Of a DNA stretch of 37,457 nt, positions 1 through 6,472 are shown piece after piece. The translations under genes and the position numbers were made by a program. The stretch lies in NCBI GenBank assembly GCA_949289215.1, contig CASENC010000030.1, forward strand, positions 1-37,457, given 5' to 3'. The stretch's first letter is position 1, and each line of letters begins with the position of its first letter. A model generated the notes under the pieces. The model was not told where the DNA came from. It saw only the letters and a list, made by a program, of their open reading frames with translations, and ran no database searches. This DNA comes from an uncultured Bacteroidales bacterium (GTDB lineage: Bacteria > Bacteroidota > Bacteroidia > Bacteroidales > Muribaculaceae).

Positions 1-156
1 CAGATACCAAATCCCGGCAAGGGCAGATGCGCCCAATTCTATTTCCCCTACATGCCCCAAGAAAATGGCATCGGTGATATTGATAAGTTGTTCGATAAGG
101 ATGCTCATCACTACAGGAAAGTTGATGAGCCAGATATTCTTATATGTATAGTTCAT
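1..156 (-). CDS. MATE family efflux transporter, N-terminal part (cut by window edge)
   Basis: Only the first 52 residues lie in the window; the gene continues past the left edge. The translation begins MNYTYKNIWLINFP and continues with NITDAIFLG and GEIELGASALAG, the pattern of the first two membrane helices of MATE (multidrug and toxin extrusion) transporters of Bacteroidetes. The family exports cationic or organic compounds using Na+ or H+ gradients in the inner membrane. The ATG is at 156. It is preceded by a long structured leader (155-385), so expression may be controlled after transcription starts. The methyltransferase next door is on the same strand but separated by 460 nt. Substrate cannot be inferred from this fragment. 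Confidence 0.8.
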   Translation of the reverse strand, partial: MNYTYKNIWLINFPVVMSILIEQLINITDAIFLGHVGEIELGASALAGIWYL

Positions 157-385
157 TGTTCAACTTGATATGATGCGACAAGTCCTGCTGCATAAGGCGG
201 CATGACACATCGCATGATTATGAATTTGGAATAATGGCAAAGCAAGAAAGGACAAACCTGTAATAAGTCTGTCCGGTGCTGAATAGCTATGACTGAAATG
301 CTATCCGTTAAGCGCAGCTATATGCACACTTGCCATTTCATATGAGTTGAACAATTCTGTTTTTTCAGTTAGTTCCGCAAAGATA
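155..385 (-). promoter_or_regulatory. Promoter and structured 5' leader of the MATE gene, candidate cis-regulatory RNA
   Basis: A -7 box TATCTTTG (minus strand, 378-385) would start a leader of roughly 215 nt. A perfect 11-bp helix pairs 345-355 with 155-165, extended after a small internal loop by 6 bp (338-343 with 168-173); it includes the first base of the start codon and the ribosome-binding region. Directly stacked on it is an 8-bp helix (330-337 with 233-240). This encloses 283-288 with 316-321 (6 bp) and 250-257 with 267-274 (8 bp including one G-U). A further hairpin spans 174-214. The segment 283-287 can instead pair with 300-304, giving two exclusive folds. I matched no known riboswitch core (cobalamin, TPP, SAM, FMN). 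A regulatory role is inference. Confidence 0.5.
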
Positions 386-616
386 GCATTTATTCTTGAT
401 TATACCTCCAAATTTTCAATTTTAGAAATCTCGATTTTTGTTTGTTCCAAAATTTCATCCATTTCTTCTTTTATAATTCCCTTTATTCACTAATTATTTT
501 CTCATATTTAATTATTGCATTGACATTCTGAATAAACAGTATATCGGTGAATAAAATAACCAACAGTATTCTAACTAAAATTAATTGTAAATCTTTATAA
601 TTCGAATATTTGAGAA
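386..616. other. AT-rich intergenic stretch
   Basis: Very AT-rich DNA between the MATE promoter and the 3' end of the methyltransferase gene. I see no convincing reading frame and no hairpin with a T-run that would terminate the methyltransferase transcript. Confidence 0.5.
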
Positions 617-1441
617 TTAATTGTTTGGAGTAAAGTAATATCCCCAAATTCCAAAACTATGACGCAAGGCAGGTATAATTCTCATAATAAATCCCATAAT
701 ACCCCATCTTTTAAGCCTTTTATCCAAATAGTAAAATGTAGATACGGATTTAATATTAGAAGACCATTTTTCTATAGTATAAGGGTTATCAACTCCCCAT
801 TTGAATAGAGCTTTTGTATTACTTACTGATTTTTGCTTATTGCTATTTTTACACATGAGTGTACTTATTCTTTCAAAATATAGATTACTGCCAGGGAAAA
901 AGTATGATAAATTTTGAATGCATTGCATCACTAATGTTTCCTCAAAATACATAAAAAGTCCTTCACATATAAACAAGAAGTGATTATGTGGATGCCTTTC
1001 TCTCAAAAACTTTATCCATTCTATTGAGAATGCGGATCCGCTTATGTATTTTTCATTTTTAGCCTCTGGCAATATTTCCCTTCTAAGTTCTATAACTTCA
1101 GGTAAATCTAATTCATAGAATATGGCTTTGTCGTTATTCCTTATTCGCTGAATGCGTGGATCTAAACCGCAACCAATAAGTATGATAATAGGTGTATTCT
1201 CTCTTTTTATATATTCTTCTATGATATGGTCTAAGTAGGCAGTTCGTATTGCAACTCCATTTTGACTATGCTTGTCTTTGTCAAATTTTGAAAAATCATA
1301 ATCAATACAATTTACCAACTTACAACTGATCTCATCATGAAACAATGCATCACTACGTTTGCTTTCTTCTGCACGCATCCAAAGAGGAATTAATAATGTT
1401 TCTGCTACATTATCTTTTAGGGTAATTCTAATTTTTTCCAT
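617..1441 (-). CDS. Class I SAM-dependent methyltransferase, LCM/TcmP family
   Basis: The 274-residue product has the leucine carboxyl methyltransferase / TcmP fold signature. The SAM-binding motif I is ILIGCGLDPR (about residues 87-96), the acidic ribose-binding strand is YELDLPEVIELR (about 109-120), and motif IV-like FICEGLFMYF is near 157-166. This family carboxyl- or O-methylates small molecules or proteins; in bacteria it is typical of natural-product and accessory clusters, so the substrate here is unknown. It is divergent from an AraC regulator (97-nt gap), which probably controls it. Base composition is clearly more AT-rich than the housekeeping genes to the right, a sign of transfer. 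ATG at 1441 fits full family length. Confidence 0.75.
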   Translation of the reverse strand: MEKIRITLKDNVAETLLIPLWMRAEESKRSDALFHDEISCKLVNCIDYDFSKFDKDKHSQNGVAIRTAYLDHIIEEYIKRENTPIIILIGCGLDPRIQRIRNNDKAIFYELDLPEVIELRREILPEAKNEKYISGSAFSIEWIKFLRERHPHNHFLFICEGLFMYFEETLVMQCIQNLSYFFPGSNLYFERISTLMCKNSNKQKSVSNTKALFKWGVDNPYTIEKWSSNIKSVSTFYYLDKRLKRWGIMGFIMRIIPALRHSFGIWGYYFTPNN

Positions 1442-1471
1442 AACTATGCATTTAATAATTGATTTATTGCT

Positions 1472-1490
1472 GCAAAATTGCTTATTTTGC
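1472..1490. promoter_or_regulatory. Dyad in divergent methyltransferase/araC-type promoter region
   Basis: GCAAAA (1472-1477) and TTTTGC (1485-1490) form an inverted repeat with a 7-nt spacer in the 97-nt gap between the two divergent genes. Its place suits an operator or overlapping promoter. No exact TAnnTTTG box is present in either direction. Confidence 0.3.
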
Positions 1491-1538
1491 TTGCGTCTAT
1501 ATTACTCTAAAAGGAATTCTATTTTAATATAAAGGAAA

Positions 1539-2543
1539 ATGATACAATATAAGCTGAAAATTAACAACATTGTTGGCAATCAATGCAATATAGATGATGC
1601 TATTCATTTCTCAGCAACTAAAAAAGTAGAAGAGAGAACTTGGCTTATTCAAAGACCTGATTTTTGTGGTCAATTTTATGAGTATAGAAATCACTTTTTC
1701 GATATAATGAATCATAAAATTCGATATGATTATGATTGTTGTTTAGAAACCATTCATTCAGGAACTTCTTTTTTGGCTTTTGAAACAATACTAAAAGGGA
1801 ACGTAAAACGTATTCGAAATGGGCAAGCAAAAGAATGGTTAAAAGGAGATTCTAATATAGTATTAGCTTCAGATTATAATAATGAAAATAATTTCTTTAG
1901 AAAAGGGGATGTATTTGAGATGTTTAGTTTTGTCGTTTCTCCAATATTTTTGCTTGACCTAGTGAATAAATATCCAGATATTTTTGAACCATATTATTTA
2001 AAGATGAAACAAGAAAATTTGTTTTTTATGTCAGAGAATAATATACAATTAACTTCTACTTTACAAAAAACAATACATGAAATTATGCATAGTAAGTTAA
2101 TGGGGAATTATTCTGATATATATGTAGAATCAAAAATATTAGAATGTATAACGTCATTTTTGGTGTTATCGGTAAATAACAATAAAAAAGATGATAATAT
2201 CAAGTATTCATTAGCTATACGTGATAAAATGTATCATGCCAAAAATATCTTGGATACAGAATTTGTAAGTCCCCCTACATTACATAACCTTGCATTGCAA
2301 GTAGGAACAAATGAATGTACACTAAAATCGGCTTTTAAGTATTTTTTCAATCAAACTGTTTTTAGCTACATTTATGACTTACGTATGAGTTTGGCTATAA
2401 AATATTTATTAGAAACAAATAAAACCATTTCTGAAATTGCAAATTTGATAGGATACGAATATCAAAGCCATTTTTGTACAGCTTTCAAGCGAAAATACTC
2501 AGTTTCACCTTTAGAATATAGGAATCAAATAAAGAATTGTTAA
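1539..2543 (+). CDS. AraC family transcriptional regulator
   Basis: The 334-residue protein ends in a typical AraC/XylS double helix-turn-helix domain (about residues 235-330): a first HTH around LHNLALQVGTNECTLKSAFK, a linking helix with FSYIYDLRMSLAIKYLLE, and a second HTH with ISEIANLIGYEYQSHFCTAF followed by KRKYSVSPLEYR. The N-terminal 220 residues are a divergent sensing region without a recognised ligand domain; the AraC-plus-unknown-N-terminus layout resembles PchR-like regulators. It is divergently arranged with the LCM methyltransferase and shares its AT-rich composition, so the two were probably acquired together. Effector and target promoters are not deducible. The inverted repeat at 2568-2618 follows its stop codon. 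Confidence 0.85.
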   Translation: MIQYKLKINNIVGNQCNIDDAIHFSATKKVEERTWLIQRPDFCGQFYEYRNHFFDIMNHKIRYDYDCCLETIHSGTSFLAFETILKGNVKRIRNGQAKEWLKGDSNIVLASDYNNENNFFRKGDVFEMFSFVVSPIFLLDLVNKYPDIFEPYYLKMKQENLFFMSENNIQLTSTLQKTIHEIMHSKLMGNYSDIYVESKILECITSFLVLSVNNNKKDDNIKYSLAIRDKMYHAKNILDTEFVSPPTLHNLALQVGTNECTLKSAFKYFFNQTVFSYIYDLRMSLAIKYLLETNKTISEIANLIGYEYQSHFCTAFKRKYSVSPLEYRNQIKNC

Positions 2544-2567
2544 AATCACTGTTTGGCGAGTCAAATT

Positions 2568-2618
2568 TTAGTGCAAGGTGCAAGTATATATCTATATATA
2601 GCTTGCACCTTGCACTAA
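2568..2618. repeat. Long inverted repeat with tandem GTGCAAG units
   Basis: Perfect 17-bp arms at 2568-2584 and 2602-2618; each arm holds two tandem copies of a 7-mer (GTGCAAG, or CTTGCAC on the other side). The AT-only centre (2585-2600) can extend the stem with 6 more pairs. It lies 25 nt after the AraC stop codon but has no T-run, so it is not a textbook terminator. It may stabilise the mRNA end, act as a protein-binding site, or belong to a dispersed palindromic repeat family. Confidence 0.6.
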
Positions 2619-2642
2619 CTCCAGAATATTTATTTTCAGCGA

Positions 2643-2674
2643 TTTGCGTGTTTCAAAATAAAATCGTATCTTTG
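2643..2674 (+). promoter_or_regulatory. Bacteroidetes-type promoter of candidate small RNA
   Basis: TTTG at 2643-2646, a 20-nt spacer and TATCTTTG at 2667-2674 match the Bacteroidetes sigma-ABfr consensus exactly. No reading frame with a credible start follows for almost 500 nt, but a strong terminator does at 2834-2865. Confidence 0.6.
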
Positions 2675-2680
2675 AACCCA

Positions 2681-2865
2681 AGATAAAGGCAGACACCATC
2701 CTGACAAAGGAAGCCAATAGTTCTTTCAAAAAAGTGTCCAATTCGTACCCCCTTAAAGGCTGTGGTATGCTAAGATATTGATTTTAAGATTTGTATTTCG
2801 CTGGGTTCATAACCCAAGCGGATCACCAAAGAGAGGTCTTCAGCAATGAAGACCTTTTCTTTTTT
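2681..2865 (+). ncRNA. Candidate small RNA, about 185 nt
   Basis: The stretch runs from just after a consensus promoter to the end of a canonical intrinsic terminator. It can form a hairpin at 2799-2820 (CGCTGGG with CCCAAGCG, one bulge) with the 7-nt loop TTCATAA, weaker pairings CTTAAA/TTTAAG around 2752-2788 and GACAC/GTGTC around 2692-2737, and the terminator stem. The 2799-2820 hairpin resembles a CAU anticodon arm or T-arm and is followed by a GGATCACCA-like end, but the matching acceptor strand and other arms are missing, so it is not a tRNA. A frame reading KKVSNSYPLKGCGMLRY crosses 2730-2783 without a usable start and could be a gene remnant. I recognise no known RNA family (SRP, tmRNA and RNase P excluded by eye); 6S RNA stays possible by size. 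Confidence 0.45.
2834..2865 (+). terminator. Intrinsic terminator of the candidate small RNA
   Basis: Nine-bp perfect stem (2834-2842 with 2847-2855), a GCAA tetraloop of the GNRA class, then a T-rich tail interrupted by one C (2855-2865). A textbook Rho-independent terminator on the plus strand. Confidence 0.75.
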
Positions 2866-3097
2866 ACATCCCTATACACTGCCACCACCCCCTCAACCAC
2901 ACCGCCCACCATACCCGATAGAGAGCAGATTGTTCTCTATGAAAGATATGTAAACCACAAGATTAAATAGGATGCAATCGGTTTTCAGGTGCAAGGAGCA
3001 TCCTCCGGTTTAATTTGTGGGCTATTATACCGAAACCTAAGAAAAAATACGAACTTTCCATAACATAGGCTGCATCTCGGCATAACATTCAAGTAAA
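2866..3097. other. Intergenic stretch without a recognisable gene
   Basis: No convincing reading frame. A small hairpin, ATAGAGA (2918-2924) with TCTCTAT (2934-2940), is the only structure I see; the promoter of the next gene follows at 3098. Confidence 0.5.
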
Positions 3098-3131
3098 TTT
3101 GATGTTCTGCTCTCGATTTGTATTATCTTTG
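3098..3131 (+). promoter_or_regulatory. Promoter of the beta-helix repeat gene
   Basis: TTTG (3098-3101), 22-nt spacer, TATCTTTG (3124-3131). The spacer is 1-3 nt longer than ideal, but the -7 box is exact and lies 40 nt before the ATG at 3171. Confidence 0.5.
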
Positions 3132-3170
3132 CCTAATGGAAAATAACCTATTGGGAAAACATAAAAAATT

Positions 3171-3965
3171 ATGGAAAAGAAATATGAATTAACCGATGAG
3201 ACAATCACTACCCCCATGGGCACAGTGTTGCACCGCATAAAGGCTTTGCGTGGCATCGGGTTTGGCTTCGTAAAAGCCGGCGACCTTGGCGGCTACATCG
3301 AAAAAGAAAGCAACTTGTCGCACTGCGGTAATGCCTGGGTTTATGACAATGCGCAGGTGTGGGGTGATGCAGTGGTTTCAGATTATGCACTGGTTTCGGG
3401 CGATGCACAGGTTCAAGGCAATGCCCGGGTGTGCGGCGACGCACAAGTCCGAGGAAATGCAGTGATTAGCGACAATGCAGTGGTTTCGGGCAGTTCGCTG
3501 GTTTATGATAATGCAGTGGTTTGCGGCAATGCCAATATTTTAGACTATGCCTGGATTTCGGGCGACGCAATGGTGTGCGACAATGCAGTGATAAGCGGCA
3601 ACACCGGGGCTTATGACAATACGCAGGCATGCAACAACGGCACCGAGCTTTACAGCGATGCAAAGGCTATCCATGACGCGGTGGTTTTCGACATTGCCCG
3701 GGTTTGCGGTGTCGCCCGAGTTTGCGGCAATGCGCATGTGTATGGCAATGCACTAATCTCATCGGATGACGATTTATGCACTTTCGATAACAAGGACATA
3801 ACGGCATTCAAAACAACCGACGGGAAAGTAAATGTCGTGTGCAACGATTTCATCGGGACGCTCGATGGGTTCCGCGCAAAAGCCGGCGAGACGCATGCCA
3901 CGGAACTCCTGATGATAGCCGACTTGATAGAGAACAAACTCGCAAAGAGCGGCAACGAGCAATAA
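3171..3965 (+). CDS. Hexapeptide-repeat left-handed beta-helix protein (YdcK-like)
   Basis: The 264-residue product opens with a short alpha/beta segment (GTVLHRIKALRGIGFGFVKAGDLGGYIEKESNLS), then has about 20 tandem hexapeptides from residue ~50 to ~195, such as GNAWVYDNAQVWGDAVVSDY. The period is G-[DN]-A-x-V-x, typical of left-handed parallel beta-helices of acyltransferase-like proteins. The opening and repeat type resemble E. coli YdcK and phage- or plasmid-encoded homologues of unknown activity. No signal peptide and no transferase catalytic histidine stands out. The C-terminal 65 residues (KDITAFKTTDGKVNVVCNDF onward) form a separate non-repeat domain. It is convergent with tkt. Repeat number may vary between strains through recombination of the 18-nt units. 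Confidence 0.7.
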   Translation: MEKKYELTDETITTPMGTVLHRIKALRGIGFGFVKAGDLGGYIEKESNLSHCGNAWVYDNAQVWGDAVVSDYALVSGDAQVQGNARVCGDAQVRGNAVISDNAVVSGSSLVYDNAVVCGNANILDYAWISGDAMVCDNAVISGNTGAYDNTQACNNGTELYSDAKAIHDAVVFDIARVCGVARVCGNAHVYGNALISSDDDLCTFDNKDITAFKTTDGKVNVVCNDFIGTLDGFRAKAGETHATELLMIADLIENKLAKSGNEQ

Positions 3966-3984
3966 TCCTCGTGAACGACACGGG

Positions 3985-4034
3985 AAAAAAGCAGCACTCC
4001 CTTCCGTGACTGGAAACAGCCGGAAGGGAGTGCT
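3985..4034 (-). terminator. Intrinsic terminator of tkt, perhaps bidirectional
   Basis: Fourteen-bp perfect stem (3993-4006 with 4021-4034) with a 14-nt loop between the convergent beta-helix gene and tkt. On the minus strand it is followed by a run of six T (3985-3990), so it mainly terminates tkt; the plus side lacks a T-run. Confidence 0.8.
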
Positions 4035-4076
4035 TGGTGTATAAAATATATCTGCGAATGTGCAACCCGATGGCGG

Positions 4077-6089
4077 TTACAGCATTTGCTTCACTTGGTC
4101 ATAGACGTTTTGTGCCGTGAAACCGAATTTCTCGTCAAGCACTTTGTAAGGAGCCGAATATCCGAAGAAGTCCATTCCCCATACTTTGCCGTTCAGGCCT
4201 ACGAGGCTTTGCATGGCAAACGACAAGCCTGCCGTGAGGCCGAATACCTTGCCGTCGGCAGGTATGATACTTTCCCTGTATTCTTTGCTTTGGTTGCGGA
4301 ACAACCCTTCGGAAGGAGCCGATACGATGCGCACCTTCACACCGTCGCGCCGCAACAGTGCCGCACCGGCAACCAGTGTCGATACCTCCGAGCCGCTTGC
4401 AACAAGTGTGACATCGGGGTTCTCATCCGACCCTGCCACGATGTATGCGCCCCGTGCAGCCTGAGTGTAGTCGTTACCCTCGGGAAGATTTTCCACGTTC
4501 TGGCGCGAGAAAATAAGCCCGGTCGGCGTAGTGGTGTTTTCCATTGCAAGTTTCCAAGCCTGTGTGGCTTCTTCCACATCGGCCGGACGCAACACAAGCA
4601 TCGAATTGCGGCCGCTGTGGTTGCGCATTTTTTCAAGCAGGCGTATTTGAGTCTCTTGTTCCACCGGTTGGTGTGTAGGTCCGTCTTCGCCAACGCGGAA
4701 TGCGTCGTGCGACCATATAAATTTAACGGGCAATTCCATCAAAGCAGCCATGCGTATAGCCGGCTTCATATAATCGCTGAAGACAAAGAATGTGCCGCAC
4801 GATGCAATCACACCGCCATGCAATGCCATGCCTATGCAGCAGCAAGCCATAGTCAATTCGGCCACACCGGCTTGAAGGAACGCACCCGAGAAATCGTGGT
4901 GCTTGAATGCATGAGTCTTTTTCAAGAACCCGTCGGTCTTGTCGGAATTACACAAGTCGGCCGAAGCACATATCATATTTTCGACATTCTCGGCAAGCAC
5001 GCTCAACACGGCCGACGAACCGGCACGAGTCGGGCCTCCGGCTTTCTGTTTGATGCCGTTCCAATCTATTTCGGGAATCTTGCCACTGAAGAATTGTTCA
5101 AGTTTCTTGGCCCGTTCGGGGTATTTAGCAGCCCAAGCAGCCTTTGCTGCATATTTCTCGGCCATGATGGCCTTCAATTCCTCGCGACGGCGGTCATATA
5201 TGGCCTGCACTTCAGGGAATATTACAAACGGATTCTCGGGATCACCGCCAAGGTTTTTAACCGTGTTGATATATGCGCCATCGCCCAGCGGAGCACCGTG
5301 AGTGCCACAATCGTGTTCATAACTTGTGCCATCGGCCCTCAAGGCACCCTTGCCCATCACCGTGTGGCCTATAATTATGGTGGGGCGCTTGCTCTCGGCC
5401 TTTGCCTCGGTTAGCGCACGGCGTATTTCATCGGGGTTGTTCCCGTCGATTTCTATCACATTCCAGTTCCACGCCCTGTATTTCATGGCCACATCCTCGT
5501 TGGTCACTTCTTCACAAGTAGTTGACAACTGTATTTCATTGGCGTCATAGAACATTACAAGGTTGTCAAGCCCAAGCGTACCTGCAACACGGCCTGCACC
5601 TTGTGAAATTTCCTCTTGCATACCGCCGTCCGAGATATAGGCATAAATCGTCTGCCCCATCACCTCTTCACCGAGCCTTGCAGCAAGGAACTTGGCAGCA
5701 ATAGCGGCTCCGACGGCATAGCAATGCCCTTGCCCGAGCGGTCCCGACGTGTTTTCAATACCGTGTTTCACATCGAGTTCCGGATGCCCCGGACACGGCG
5801 ACCCCCATTGGCGGAAGCTCTTCAGGTCGTCGATGGTATATTTCCCGGCCATGGCGAGCACCGAATAAAGCATCGGCGACATATGCCCAGGGTCGAGGAA
5901 AAAGCGGTCGCGACCTTCCCAATACGGGTTCTCAGGGTCATAAATCATGAATTCCGAGAAAAGTACATTCACAAAGTCGGCACCGCCCATTGCACCACCC
6001 GGGTGGCCCGACTTGGCCTTTTCGACCATCGCAGCAGTCAAAATGCGTATGTTGTCGGCTGCGCGTGTCATCAATTTGCTGTCGTTCAT
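4077..6089 (-). CDS. tkt: Transketolase
   Basis: The 670-residue protein has full transketolase length. It moves a two-carbon ketol unit between sugar phosphates in the non-oxidative pentose phosphate pathway, with thiamine diphosphate and a divalent metal, in the cytoplasm. Visible hallmarks: the N-terminal KAKSGHPGGAMGGADF, the LDPGHMSPMLYS segment, GPLGQGHCYAVGAAIAAKF, the ThDP/Mg region SDGGMQEE to FYDANEIQ (the usual first Gly of GDG is Ser, as I recall for Bacteroidetes enzymes), and the pyrimidine-domain HDAFRVGEDGPTHQPVEQ. The C-terminal regulatory domain is complete. It is transcribed alone, ends at a strong terminator, and diverges from rho. Confidence 0.95.
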   Translation of the reverse strand: MNDSKLMTRAADNIRILTAAMVEKAKSGHPGGAMGGADFVNVLFSEFMIYDPENPYWEGRDRFFLDPGHMSPMLYSVLAMAGKYTIDDLKSFRQWGSPCPGHPELDVKHGIENTSGPLGQGHCYAVGAAIAAKFLAARLGEEVMGQTIYAYISDGGMQEEISQGAGRVAGTLGLDNLVMFYDANEIQLSTTCEEVTNEDVAMKYRAWNWNVIEIDGNNPDEIRRALTEAKAESKRPTIIIGHTVMGKGALRADGTSYEHDCGTHGAPLGDGAYINTVKNLGGDPENPFVIFPEVQAIYDRRREELKAIMAEKYAAKAAWAAKYPERAKKLEQFFSGKIPEIDWNGIKQKAGGPTRAGSSAVLSVLAENVENMICASADLCNSDKTDGFLKKTHAFKHHDFSGAFLQAGVAELTMACCCIGMALHGGVIASCGTFFVFSDYMKPAIRMAALMELPVKFIWSHDAFRVGEDGPTHQPVEQETQIRLLEKMRNHSGRNSMLVLRPADVEEATQAWKLAMENTTTPTGLIFSRQNVENLPEGNDYTQAARGAYIVAGSDENPDVTLVASGSEVSTLVAGAALLRRDGVKVRIVSAPSEGLFRNQSKEYRESIIPADGKVFGLTAGLSFAMQSLVGLNGKVWGMDFFGYSAPYKVLDEKFGFTAQNVYDQVKQML

Positions 6090-6125
6090 TAGACTTTATT
6101 TTGAGGTTTTGAAATATCGCATTTG

Positions 6126-6133
6126 CAAATGTA
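6126..6133 (-). promoter_or_regulatory. Probable -7 box of tkt
   Basis: Minus-strand TACATTTG, 36 nt before the tkt ATG. No TTTG lies at the preferred distance upstream, so only the -7 element is supported. Confidence 0.35.
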
Positions 6134-6223
6134 TTAAATTATATTGACAAAATTCATGATTAACAAAAAAATAAGCGATTTACGGCGGTGCTGCGCATTT
6201 TCAGCCAAAAAGATTAAACAAAA

Positions 6224-6255
6224 TTTCACTGTTAACAAAAAAATGCCTATATTTG
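6224..6255 (+). promoter_or_regulatory. Promoter of rho
   Basis: TTTC (6224-6227, near-consensus), 20-nt spacer, TATATTTG (6248-6255). It predicts a transcript start near 6262 and a leader of about 210 nt before the rho ATG at 6473. Confidence 0.6.
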
Positions 6256-6261
6256 CAACAT

Positions 6262-6472
6262 AATTCGATTGAAGTCGTTGAAACAAGCATCGCAACTCCC
6301 TCTTCCGCATAATGCGCGATGTAACGACATTCCCACAACAAGACGATTTTTCATTATAATTCTATAATCACTATTATTTTGCGGCATAAGCCACGTGCCG
6401 AGGCATAAGCCGGAACGCATATGCAATCCCTCCATGCCACGCCTCACAAAAATATATTATAACACATAATGT
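6262..6472 (+). promoter_or_regulatory. Long untranslated leader of rho
   Basis: About 210 nt without a credible ORF between the predicted start of transcription and the ATG. It contains C-rich, G-poor patches (for example around 6285-6335) of the sort Rho binds. Since rho is autoregulated by premature termination in other bacteria, this leader may be the site; that is inference. Confidence 0.35.

Noticed and set aside
2799-2829. Possible tRNA 3' part (TTCATAA loop, GGATCACCA end)
   Set aside because: No 5' acceptor strand or other arms fit upstream, and the T-loop lacks the invariant A58; kept only as a part of the candidate small RNA.
4086-5414. 442-codon ORF antisense to tkt
   Set aside because: Shadow frame of a highly conserved gene; composition and product resemble no protein.
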